From Blastocatellia bacterium (GTDB lineage Bacteria > Acidobacteriota > Blastocatellia > Chloracidobacteriales > JADJPF01): DNA of 43,930 nt. Shown piece after piece: positions 34,429 to 42,979 of this stretch (position 1 is its first letter; every line of letters begins with the position of its first letter). The DNA lies in NCBI GenBank assembly GCA_025057015.1, contig JANWYG010000015.1, positions 1 to 43,930 of the forward strand, given 5' to 3'. The position numbers and the translations under genes are program-made. Below the pieces are notes generated by a model. The model was given only the letters and a program-made list of their open reading frames with translations, was not told the DNA's origin and ran no database searches.

Positions 34429-36177
34429 ATGGTAGAAGAAAAACTGTTCAAAGAAGGCAATGATGCTTTTTCTAGAGGGCAGTTCCGCAAAGCCGCCGAA
34501 GCCTACGAACAGGCACTTAGCAGTTGCCAAGACGAGCCTGCACTATGGTACAACTATGGCTGTGCTTTGATGGAGCTAGAACAATATGAAGAAGCTCTGG
34601 TAGCATTTAGACGGGCGTCAGAACTAAAACCCGAAATGCATATTGCCTGGTTCAACATGGGCAACATACTGACACATCTTGGCAGATACGATGAAGCAGT
34701 AGGAAGCTATGACAACGCTATAAAAGCCCGACCCGAGCACTATCCTTCGTGGAACAACCGAGGCTGCGCCTTAGCACGCGAAGGAGACTACCGTGAGGCG
34801 CTCGAAAGTTATAACCGTGCCCTAGAAATCAAGCCTGATTACCGTCCTGCTTACTATAACCGCGCTTACACGTATGCTAAACTAGGGCGACTTGAAGAAG
34901 CTTCTGAGATCTACGAATCGGTTCTACAACTGCGTGCCGAAGATGCTGCTATGTGGAACAACCGAGGCTACGTGTTGACGCGGGCTGAACGGTATGAAGA
35001 AGCTCTGCAGTGCTTCGAGCGTGCAATCAAGCTTAAACCTGACCATCACAAAGCATGGTATAACCGCGGCTATGTGATGACTGAGCTGAACCGGTACGAA
35101 GAAGCTCTTGAAAGCTACAAGAAAGCAGTTGAGATCCTCCCCGATTATGGTACTGCTATTTACAACAAAGGCTACGTACTGATAAAAATGGGAAGAATAC
35201 AAGAAGCTGCCGATGCCTTCTCAGAGTATGCTAATCTCTGTCCGGTCTCAGAATATACGGATCTGCTACGGCAGCTAGTAGCAAGACTTAGACAGCTAGT
35301 AGGTCAATCTATGAGAGTGATAGTAGCCTTATTCTTGTTACAGCTCAGCTCTATGGCGCAAGTACTACAGTCAGCCAAGCCAGAGGTTCAACCAGCAGCT
35401 GAAGTACTACTTTCTTTGGACAATGGCGTGGCAAGTGATTCCATAGGTGGTAACGGCCAGCCTGGCTTCGGATGGTTTAACCTCCTCAAACCTGACTCTT
35501 ATCCTGCAACGCTCAAAGAAGTACATGTAGCGTTCAACAGCGGTCAACAGGGAGTTCCTTCAGGCGCTCCTTTTCGCATCCTGATCTTTGTCGATCCCGA
35601 AGCCGATGGCCTGAATCCCCGCCAGCAGCCAGTACAGATATTGCAAGTGACCGCAAACCGACCTGGTAACTTCGAACGATACGAAGTTCCTAAGCCTGTA
35701 ACGATCGAATCCGGAGCATTTATCATAGGCCCACTAGACTCGATATTAGTAGCACGACTGCCAGCATTGATAAACATCCCTGGAACAGCAGTACCTGCTG
35801 GCTCGCGTTCATATTACACGCTAGATAACGGGCAGACTTTTCAAAACGTGGCGGCTACTTTTCCAGGTTTTGGTCTTAAACCCGGCAGTTGGCTCATACG
35901 AGCACTTGTCGAAATACCTACTCCTCAACCAATCATCACGCGCGCTTTCTATCGTAAGAACAAGCTGAGGATAATTGGCAAGCACTTTGGCCCAAACGTA
36001 GTAGTTCGTATCAACGGTGAGCGAGTGCGTAAGTCGATCAGCTTCGACCCTGCAGAAGGTAAATACACAATCAAAGGTACTCGTGAAGAACTCAATCTCA
36101 ATCCTTCTGGACAGTCAAACTCGCTCGTGGTAATCGTCGATGGTGTAGCTTCTGAAGTCTTCCAGTTTACTACCTGA
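34429..36177 (+). CDS. TPR protein fused to a membrane-anchored IPT-containing domain
   Basis: The 582-residue protein has eight tetratricopeptide repeats (residues about 4-275; recurring WNNRGCALAREGDYREALES-like units). A hydrophobic stretch (about 296-311, VIVALFLLQLSSMAQ) follows, then an exported beta-rich region with a C-terminal IPT-like domain (about 490-582, RAFYRKNKLRIIGKHFGPNV). The hydrophobic segment reads exactly like a signal peptide starting at Met295 (ATG 35311), so the gene looks like two genes joined in frame. As one chain it would place the TPRs in the cytoplasm and the rest in the periplasm. An internal start at 35311 (weak AGG upstream) could also make the secreted part alone. 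AAGGA precedes ATG 34429. Confidence 0.88.
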   Translation: MVEEKLFKEGNDAFSRGQFRKAAEAYEQALSSCQDEPALWYNYGCALMELEQYEEALVAFRRASELKPEMHIAWFNMGNILTHLGRYDEAVGSYDNAIKARPEHYPSWNNRGCALAREGDYREALESYNRALEIKPDYRPAYYNRAYTYAKLGRLEEASEIYESVLQLRAEDAAMWNNRGYVLTRAERYEEALQCFERAIKLKPDHHKAWYNRGYVMTELNRYEEALESYKKAVEILPDYGTAIYNKGYVLIKMGRIQEAADAFSEYANLCPVSEYTDLLRQLVARLRQLVGQSMRVIVALFLLQLSSMAQVLQSAKPEVQPAAEVLLSLDNGVASDSIGGNGQPGFGWFNLLKPDSYPATLKEVHVAFNSGQQGVPSGAPFRILIFVDPEADGLNPRQQPVQILQVTANRPGNFERYEVPKPVTIESGAFIIGPLDSILVARLPALINIPGTAVPAGSRSYYTLDNGQTFQNVAATFPGFGLKPGSWLIRALVEIPTPQPIITRAFYRKNKLRIIGKHFGPNVVVRINGERVRKSISFDPAEGKYTIKGTREELNLNPSGQSNSLVVIVDGVASEVFQFTT

Positions 36178-36178
36178 T

Positions 36179-36802
36179 ATGAAAAAGTGGCTCCTTGCAC
36201 CTCTGCTGTTTTTAGGCTGTAACTTAGAACATGCACCTGTAGAAATAACTCCACCAGCGGTAGAGGTTGCACCAACAAAGCCAGGAAGGCTAATCGACAT
36301 AGAAGCACTAAGAAGAGAAAAAGACAGAAGCTTTTTGCAAGACGAGGACTCACCGCTACCTGCTGAAGAGCGGCACAGCTTCAAAGGCTTAAAGTACTAC
36401 CCACTAGATACAGCATACACTGTAAAAGCCCGCCTCAACAAATATCCTTCACCTGAAACAGTCAAAATGCTTACCAGCACGGGCGAGCAACGAGAGTATT
36501 TGCGCTATGGGTACTTCGAGTTTGTCCTAAGCGGGACCGAATGCCGCCTCGACGTGTTTAAGCAACCCGGCAGCAACCTCTTGTTTATACCTTTCCGGGA
36601 TGTCACTTCCGGCAAAGAAACCTACGGCGCAGGTCGATATCTAGACTTACAAGAGTCTACAACAGACGATCTGTACATACTGGACTTCAACTTAGCCTAT
36701 AATCCCTACTGCGCATATAATTCTCGCTACAGTTGTCCCATTCCTCCGCCGCAGAACACGTTAAAAGTGGCCATCAGAGCCGGCGAGAAGAGCTATCACT
36801 GA
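36179..36802 (+). CDS. DUF1684 family lipoprotein
   Basis: The 207-residue protein has an N-terminal lipobox-like LLFLGC (Cys15), pointing to a lipid-anchored periplasmic protein. A proline-rich linker follows, then a DUF1684 domain with the family landmarks FIPFRDVTSGKETYGAGRY, LDFNLAYNPYCAYN and CPIPPPQNTLKVAIRAGEK. The molecular function of DUF1684 is unknown. The ATG follows the TPR gene stop after 1 nt, so the two are co-transcribed and probably translationally coupled. Confidence 0.9.
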   Translation: MKKWLLAPLLFLGCNLEHAPVEITPPAVEVAPTKPGRLIDIEALRREKDRSFLQDEDSPLPAEERHSFKGLKYYPLDTAYTVKARLNKYPSPETVKMLTSTGEQREYLRYGYFEFVLSGTECRLDVFKQPGSNLLFIPFRDVTSGKETYGAGRYLDLQESTTDDLYILDFNLAYNPYCAYNSRYSCPIPPPQNTLKVAIRAGEKSYH

Positions 36803-37041
36803 GCTTGAACGCTGGGTTCACCAAGGTCTATAAACACGTCTACTTGCTGACCAACGTAGACAGGAAAGCTGGGCAGAGTAATTACTTGTAGCATACGTAT
36901 ATCGACTCGTTCAGTGTCGTCTCTGGTCAAGTTCTTCTCTGATAAGATATAAGGATCAATTCTGACAAATTTAAGCGGGATAATTTTAGTATCAACTCGC
37001 CCTCGCTGGGATGCACAAACACTCAATTTGTCAAGCATCAC
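36796..37041 (-). pseudogene. C-terminal remnant of an HlyD-type membrane fusion protein
   Basis: The last 55 or so codons (KFVRIDPYILSEKNL, TERVDIRMLQVI, FPVYVGQQVDVFIDLGEP) match the end of HlyD/DevB-type periplasmic adaptors of ABC exporters. The rest of the adaptor (about 350 residues) is missing: upstream of 37041 all frames contain many stops. The remnant overlaps the end of the DUF1684 gene by 7 nt on the opposite strand. It is a decayed gene, not a functional small protein. Confidence 0.75.
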
Positions 37042-37726
37042 CTCTATTTCGTGTTAAAGACACTACACCGACTATTACGACAGAGCCGACTCGTCATATT
37101 TTGCTATCGCCAAGTTTTAACCTTCCAAGCATCTCTATTTCTACCCAATTAGTATGTATGGCAGAACCCTGGCAAAGCTTCAGCCTAGCTCTCAAGCATC
37201 TTTGCCGGCCTGCCCACAAAAGTTGCCCTGTCTAGCCTATAGCCTGACGGTCTGAAAACAGCCGTCCCTGAGCCTCACTTTTACAAGACGCAAAAAAGCG
37301 GTGCTGCCCACTTGACACCACTAGCGCTACTTACCCGCATAAATCAGTTTCAAGTAAAGGCTTAAAGTCATCTATCGACTACGAGATAGGATCAGTTACC
37401 CAGATAGGTGTTACAATAGCAACTATCAGCTTAGCAGTATGCATCATCAATCCACAGAAAACTGAGCCTTGCTGTACAAATAGCAGCATGACCAATGCCA
37501 GTCCACACTTACCAAGGAAGATACTTTGCTCGGTTGTCCATCAACATCTGAATAGCTAGGGCATTTATTCTGCCCAGGTAGAGAATTAGAATTTGATCTA
37601 CATCTCTGAACGTCTTCTTATTGAAAAGTTTTAGAGCTATGGGCTGCGTACATTTAACGAACACAAACATTCAACTTAAACGAATGTTACACATGTCACA
37701 ATAAGGCGACAGTAAGAAACTCGCAA
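37042..37726. other. Intergenic region, no supported gene
   Basis: All frames are short and interrupted. On the minus strand around 37400-37460 a membrane-like fragment (AKLIVAIVTPIWVTDPIS) precedes a stop and could be a scrap of a permease once paired with the adaptor remnant at 36796-37041, but this is weak. No RNA gene is recognised. Confidence 0.5.
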
Positions 37727-38320
37727 TCAGAGTTTTCGGCAGATGGCAAGGTTATTAAGGCCGAGTTGAAAGTAAGTATGTTTGACTTCATCAAAAGGAC
37801 CAGAGGGTTTGCCAAGTAGTTTGAGAAGCAACTTGCGATCAAAATACTGTTTATGGTCCTCTATCTCAGTACGACAGATAAGTCCCAGACGGAAAGCTAG
37901 CAATTCCAAAATAGGTTTGGCTGCAGGAGACGGCGCTGTAAGCAAAAAGTAGCCACCCGGCCTCAATATCGAGTGCACATATCGAACTACCGCCACCGGA
38001 TCATAGATATGCTCCAACACAGCATGTAAAGTAACCAGATTCGGACTAAACGGCAGCGTGCCTGGATTAGATAAGTCAAACCGAAACAGCTCTGGCCGAT
38101 CGTCTACTTCAAGGTCTCCCCCTCGAAAATTCACCCCTTCAAGAAGGTTTGCTTTTGCGACAAAATCACCCTTAAACCCACAACCTATGTCAAAACCCTC
38201 TACTTGCTCCCCGCTAGCAAGCATCTCTTTGATCAACCTGAAAGAGTGTCTATATCTCAAACTCGCAAGTAAAGGTTCAAGTAGAGCCAACTTCTGCTGA
38301 CCATGAGAAGTTCTGCGCAT
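37727..38320 (-). CDS. Class I SAM-dependent methyltransferase
   Basis: The 197-residue protein has a Rossmann SAM-binding site in VEGFDIGCGFKGDF, the following acidic stretch GGDLEVDD, the motif HAVLEHIYDPVAVV and LRPGGYFLLTAPSP. These place it in the Methyltransf_11/23 group that often modifies sugars, lipids or quinones. It overlaps the GT2 stop by 1 nt (TGATG) and is the last gene of the glycosylation cluster, so methylation of a lipid-linked sugar is a reasonable inference. No substrate motif is recognisable. Confidence 0.85.
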   Translation of the reverse strand: MRRTSHGQQKLALLEPLLASLRYRHSFRLIKEMLASGEQVEGFDIGCGFKGDFVAKANLLEGVNFRGGDLEVDDRPELFRFDLSNPGTLPFSPNLVTLHAVLEHIYDPVAVVRYVHSILRPGGYFLLTAPSPAAKPILELLAFRLGLICRTEIEDHKQYFDRKLLLKLLGKPSGPFDEVKHTYFQLGLNNLAICRKL

Positions 38321-39039
38321 CAGTCTACTAACCTATATTTAATCATGCACCATATAGCTCGCACACCATCTTTCCACCCAATCTTCTTACCCTCTTCATA
38401 AGTTCTGCCGTAGTAAGAAATTCCTACTTCATATATCCTAACTGCAGGCCTTATCTTTGCCACTTTCATAGTAAGTTCTGGTTCTACACCAAAACGTTTT
38501 TCACGTATCTTTATCTTCTTCAGCACCTCTGCACGAAAGACTTTGTAACAAGTTTCCATATCGCTCAGATTAAGATCGGTTAGCATATTAGACATAAGTG
38601 TAAGCAGCTTATTAAAGAAATAGTGCCAAAAATAGAGCACGCGGTGAGCTTTACCAGTAAGAAATCGCGATCCAAAGACCACATCAGCCTTACCAGACAA
38701 AATAGGTTCAAGTAAGATACCGTACTCGTTTGGATCGTACTCCAAGTCAGCATCCTGAATGATGATTATGTCACCTCTCGCTTCAGCGAATCCTCTAGCA
38801 AGTGCAGCACCCTTGCCTTGATTCTTTTGCTGATGAAAGACTCGAATACAGGGATCAGTCTTGGCAAGGCGATCTATTATCTCCGGGGTTCTGTCTTGTG
38901 AAGCGTCATTTACCACTATTAATTCCATCTGCAATGGAGATATATCGACCGCACGTACACGCCTTATAATCTCCTCCACGGTTGCCTCTTCGTTATATAC
39001 TGGCATTACTACAGACAACAATCCGTATTCCTCAGGCAT
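38320..39039 (-). CDS. GT2 glycosyltransferase, dolichyl-phosphate-mannose-synthase-like
   Basis: The 239-residue GT-A enzyme has [30 protein letters not shown], the [18 protein letters not shown] segment and the metal-binding DADLEYDP. This layout is that of polyprenyl-phosphate sugar synthases (DPM1-like), which transfer a sugar from a nucleotide donor to a polyprenyl phosphate on the cytoplasmic side. No C-terminal membrane helices are present. It probably supplies the polyprenyl-phosphate sugar used by the GT-C type membrane enzymes encoded just upstream. Confidence 0.9.
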   Translation of the reverse strand: MPEEYGLLSVVMPVYNEEATVEEIIRRVRAVDISPLQMELIVVNDASQDRTPEIIDRLAKTDPCIRVFHQQKNQGKGAALARGFAEARGDIIIIQDADLEYDPNEYGILLEPILSGKADVVFGSRFLTGKAHRVLYFWHYFFNKLLTLMSNMLTDLNLSDMETCYKVFRAEVLKKIKIREKRFGVEPELTMKVAKIRPAVRIYEVGISYYGRTYEEGKKIGWKDGVRAIWCMIKYRLVD

Positions 39040-39098
39040 ACCCAGTTCACCACTATATTAACCTTAGAAAGCTCGACCACAACTTAAAAAGCAAAATG

Positions 39099-41264
39099 CT
39101 ACCAAACGACAACCGTCTCTCCACTACGCACTTGGTCATCAGTAACAGTTACCATAGCAGTTGCGTTATTACTTCTCACTAAATATCTTCCGGCCTTGAC
39201 CTCAGAATACTTATGCTGTCCAGTAGCATAAGGGACGGTTACGACAAAGCGTCCTGAGGTATCTGCCTGCACAGAGTCTCTGTAGACAAATTTACGACGA
39301 GGGGTCTCTACTTCAACCGAGATACTGACCGTACTGCCCGCAGCAGCTAACCCTGTTAAAACGGCACCTTCGACATGCTCGAACAACATAGCAAAAGGTT
39401 TGTCCGTACCTGGATAAAACAAGCCCTCAGGACTCTCATGCACAAGCCGAAAGTGTCGCAAAGCGGCCTTATCCTCAGCGGTACCCGAAGGCAGTCCATC
39501 ATTAAACAGCGCCATAAACAGACTCTGATTTAGTAGCTGCTGCTCGTCGTATTTGCTCAGATCAACAAGGAACCTACCAGAAAAACAGTCCCAATATGCA
39601 AGCCTCAGTGTAGTTGTAAGCGGCTGCAAAGACACTAGGACATACCTTGCACGTCTGTGACGGATTAGCCGCTCAGCCTCGACAGGCGGTAGAAACAGCA
39701 TTTCCGAGCCCTTTCTTATAGACTCTCGCAAGTTCACCTCAGGCCCTCCAAGAGGAGACCCTATGACCGGCCGTTGCCCTATCGCCACCATCCAATGACC
39801 AATACCCCAGTGTGCAGCTATAGCATAATCAGTCGTGGCATCACCGTATCTAGAGGTTCTAGGCGTGTTGTTATTTATCCACCGTATAGTAGGATATAGT
39901 GCTTGAAATCTTCCATCAGGAACTACCACACTCGCTTTCACGGTGAGCTTTGATATCATCGGCCAAAACGCTATAGGCAAAGCCACTAGCAACGCTATTC
40001 TAAATAGCCTAAACCAAACGTTACCAAGTTCCGCCTTAGACCAAACAAGCGAAAAAAATTCCTTCATCACAACCGCCGTTACTAATACATACGGCACAGC
40101 TATAAAAAGCAAGAATTTCATCTGTAGAACTGCAGCTGGCGTGGCAAGCAATCCAAGTATCACACACGACAGCATACCTGCGTCAGACCTACGCCAAGCT
40201 ATCCAAAGTGCATAACCTACTAGGACTGGCCAGAACACCCAAAGCCAGGAATAGACTCTTACAACAAAGTCGAGCCCAACAAACAGCATAGACTGACTTT
40301 CTTGAATAGACGCTAGCCAAGGATCCACTCTGTTTACATGCAGTACACCATACACAGCAAAGCCTAAAACTTCCTTCCAATCTACTAACGGAAAAAAGAC
40401 TATAGCTATGATTAGCACTGTCACTTGCGCCAAGCTCGGCCTGTCTTTTAAAGCAACCCTAAATAGAACACAGGCCCCAGCTACTAGCCAAGTTACTAGC
40501 CAGCTTGTAGTTAACGCAGGATTAGGGCCATGCTTTTCGAAAAAGCGAGTCACTGCAAACAATAGCAACGTAACTACTATGCTTAAACTAAGAAGACTGT
40601 TTATCCTGATAATCTGTATTCGAGCTTCCTTTAGCAGAAAAGCCACCATCGCCGCCGAGATAAAGTGTAAGACCAGCATCAACGGCAACGTAGTAGTACA
40701 CAGCAGACCACAGGTAAAAGCCGCTCCAGCCAGCATCGACCACAAAACATAACGCTTATGAAATATCGCATTCAGATAGCACAATAGGTATGCTGCTGTC
40801 CACAAAGCTTCCATATAATGATGGTCAACGTAGCCAACACTATTATAGTCACAGGTAAAAAAAGCCAGTAGCAGTCCCACAGCATATCCTACAGGCCGTC
40901 CAGCCAGCCGCTCGCCACAGTAATATGCCAGACACGGCACAACTGCCCATAAGACTGAAGTAAGCAAAGAGCAGACTGCCCAAAGTGCCCATTCATCCTG
41001 GTTTCCTATCAACATTATCTTGGCCAACGTAGCGTAAATCAGGTCAAACCCGTACGGCCAGCGCACTATCCCACCTTCAGGAAAGTTAAGATACCTATCA
41101 TAATCTGGTACTACGGGAAAGTTTTCTAAAACGAACTTGATCCGCCACAGGTGATAGTACGAATCAGTGCCGCGTGGAAACACACCTGTATCTGTAAATA
41201 CGCTCGTCCAACTACGCAAACTCAGAACCAGGGATATAGGATACAGAAGTAGCCATGGCCTCAT
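39099..41264 (-). CDS. STT3/AglB-like oligosaccharyltransferase
   Basis: The 721-residue protein has about 12 membrane helices (residues about 1-460) and a soluble C-terminal part, the GT-C plan of oligosaccharyltransferases. STT3 hallmarks are the first-loop acidic motif GTDSYYHLW (Asp34), the second-loop motif VDHHYMEAL (Asp147, Glu152) and, after the last helix, AHWGIGHWMVAIGQRPVIG in the place of WWDYGYW. The tail (GSTVSISVEVETP then SGRFVVTVPYATG) resembles the peripheral beta domain of archaeal AglB. The central aspartate of WWDYG is not seen, so substrate choice or activity may differ. It overlaps the next gene upstream by 4 nt. Confidence 0.8.
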   Translation of the reverse strand: MRPWLLLYPISLVLSLRSWTSVFTDTGVFPRGTDSYYHLWRIKFVLENFPVVPDYDRYLNFPEGGIVRWPYGFDLIYATLAKIMLIGNQDEWALWAVCSLLTSVLWAVVPCLAYYCGERLAGRPVGYAVGLLLAFFTCDYNSVGYVDHHYMEALWTAAYLLCYLNAIFHKRYVLWSMLAGAAFTCGLLCTTTLPLMLVLHFISAAMVAFLLKEARIQIIRINSLLSLSIVVTLLLFAVTRFFEKHGPNPALTTSWLVTWLVAGACVLFRVALKDRPSLAQVTVLIIAIVFFPLVDWKEVLGFAVYGVLHVNRVDPWLASIQESQSMLFVGLDFVVRVYSWLWVFWPVLVGYALWIAWRRSDAGMLSCVILGLLATPAAVLQMKFLLFIAVPYVLVTAVVMKEFFSLVWSKAELGNVWFRLFRIALLVALPIAFWPMISKLTVKASVVVPDGRFQALYPTIRWINNNTPRTSRYGDATTDYAIAAHWGIGHWMVAIGQRPVIGSPLGGPEVNLRESIRKGSEMLFLPPVEAERLIRHRRARYVLVSLQPLTTTLRLAYWDCFSGRFLVDLSKYDEQQLLNQSLFMALFNDGLPSGTAEDKAALRHFRLVHESPEGLFYPGTDKPFAMLFEHVEGAVLTGLAAAGSTVSISVEVETPRRKFVYRDSVQADTSGRFVVTVPYATGQHKYSEVKAGRYLVRSNNATAMVTVTDDQVRSGETVVVW

Positions 41265-42817
41265 CTGCGCAGCCTCAACACGGTAGTACTGCCAAAGGCT
41301 GCCCTTTCCTGCATCCTTCCATCTAGCATCTTCTCTATTTTCTCAGTCGCAGCCGTTGGAATAACCAAATAGTCTATTCGATCTCTAGCAAGTACTTCAG
41401 CTAATTCGGTATTTTCGGCTGCCAAAAGCCGATAATAACTTTCATCTTTAGCCCTGTAGTCAGGGCTAAGAAACCAATGCCCAACAACCACTCTATGAGC
41501 AGTGTAGACAGGAACGAGCAAACCGAAACTACCTGAACAGAAAACATGCCCAGCAGGTTTTTGAGAAAGCCACTCCAACACTTGAAAAGTTTCCAAGGGT
41601 CTTGCATTTGCCCTGTACACAGCAAGCACAGATTGATATGTCGTAGCTATAGGTGAAAAGAAAAAGATCGCCAAGTAAGCTATCATCACTAAGCCCCTCA
41701 TAACTTTGACACGAGCTCTTATCCAATCCATCCAGCTTACAAAAGGTTCAGTAGCAACTAGGCAAACAGGAATATGTAGGTAGGGAACAAAATGATAGCC
41801 GTTAAATATAGGCGAAGTATGTAGCAAAATGACAACCAGTATCCACGCCCCTATCGGCAATGCCCAGGGATGGTTGCCCGTTATCCAATAACGCCACCCT
41901 CGCAGAGCGGCTATTCCTAAACCGCCCAGAGTCAACGGATAGAAAAACACTGATAAAGAACTGTTACCAAACACTCCACTGGCAGTAGCTTTATATACAG
42001 CGTCACGAGTCTGCCACAGAGATATACCTACACACACTGCTAATCCAAATATGACCGGTAGAGTCGTGATTAAATATCTCCTGTAGCAAAAATTTAGGTT
42101 TAATATCAATGCAAGGGTCGGAATCGCTGTCAAAATAGCTAACAACGCCATCGCTGTGTAAGGATGACTCAAGTGTAACAGTAAGTAGCTCAAAAAAACA
42201 GCAATCCCTTTTTTAAGCTCAAAGTGACTCTCTGGGTCTATGAGGAAACGCAAGCTAAAAAGCAACAAAGCAAATGCCCAGATCCAGAGAGGATTATGCA
42301 GTGATTGAAAAGTGTTTAGACCTAACACAGGAATATTTTCGTTCAGCGCAAACGCCACCGGCAGATAAGAAATTAAACCGAACAGATAATCCATCCCACC
42401 TGAAAATAACAACAACCACATGGCCCAAGTTCGTAGCCGCAAATCCTTATATACAGCACAAACAAATTGCCAAGCTGCCCATGTAAAGAAAAAAATCAAC
42501 GGAACACGAGATAGTTCTAGCAGCACAAAGCTATCTATGTTGGTAACTTCCTTGAATAGCCCTAAAAGCTGGTGAAAAAGCAATATGAATCGTCCGTCTT
42601 GAGGCATCACAGTATAAGGGTTTACTAAGGTTACACTGGCTCCCTGGTTGACAAACGCCAGATAGGCCGCAAAATCCATGGGATTATAACCTATAGGCAA
42701 GAACCTTAGTGTCTCATCCAACGGCTGGTCATAACGAGCTACCAAGTAAGGAATCGCCCTAAGCATGGCTATTAGAGCTGCAGCTATTAAAAATCGCAGC
42801 GGCACAGTAGGCATCAT
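41261..42817 (-). CDS. Polytopic membrane protein, probable GT-C glycosyltransferase
   Basis: The 518-residue protein has some 10 to 12 hydrophobic helices (for example KKGIAVFLSYLLLHLSHPYT and LPIGAWILVVILLHTSP) and a C-terminal soluble end (about 440-518). An acidic motif near the start (NPMDFAAYLAF) falls in the first periplasmic loop, as in GT-C enzymes that use polyprenyl-phosphate sugars. I cannot assign a family or substrate. It is the first gene of the glycosylation cluster and overlaps the STT3-like gene by 4 nt, which suggests they act on the same glycan. Confidence 0.75.
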   Translation of the reverse strand: MMPTVPLRFLIAAALIAMLRAIPYLVARYDQPLDETLRFLPIGYNPMDFAAYLAFVNQGASVTLVNPYTVMPQDGRFILLFHQLLGLFKEVTNIDSFVLLELSRVPLIFFFTWAAWQFVCAVYKDLRLRTWAMWLLLFSGGMDYLFGLISYLPVAFALNENIPVLGLNTFQSLHNPLWIWAFALLLFSLRFLIDPESHFELKKGIAVFLSYLLLHLSHPYTAMALLAILTAIPTLALILNLNFCYRRYLITTLPVIFGLAVCVGISLWQTRDAVYKATASGVFGNSSLSVFFYPLTLGGLGIAALRGWRYWITGNHPWALPIGAWILVVILLHTSPIFNGYHFVPYLHIPVCLVATEPFVSWMDWIRARVKVMRGLVMIAYLAIFFFSPIATTYQSVLAVYRANARPLETFQVLEWLSQKPAGHVFCSGSFGLLVPVYTAHRVVVGHWFLSPDYRAKDESYYRLLAAENTELAEVLARDRIDYLVIPTAATEKIEKMLDGRMQERAAFGSTTVLRLRR

Positions 42818-42979
42818 TATTACTCGCGAAGTTAATAAGAGTTAACTTTAACTTTATACCACAAAATTCCAGGCTAGTAAGTAAGCCTGCCTCTAAAAGC
42901 CAGACCCGGGTAAGTTGCACCTACAACAGCAGCAGTGTAAACTGCTTTTCTATAAAACCCAGAGCTCCGGGAGGACATA

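Noticed and set aside
42818-42979. Sigma-54 promoter before glnA
   Set aside because: GGGTAAGTTGC resembles one, but the GG to GC spacing is too short.
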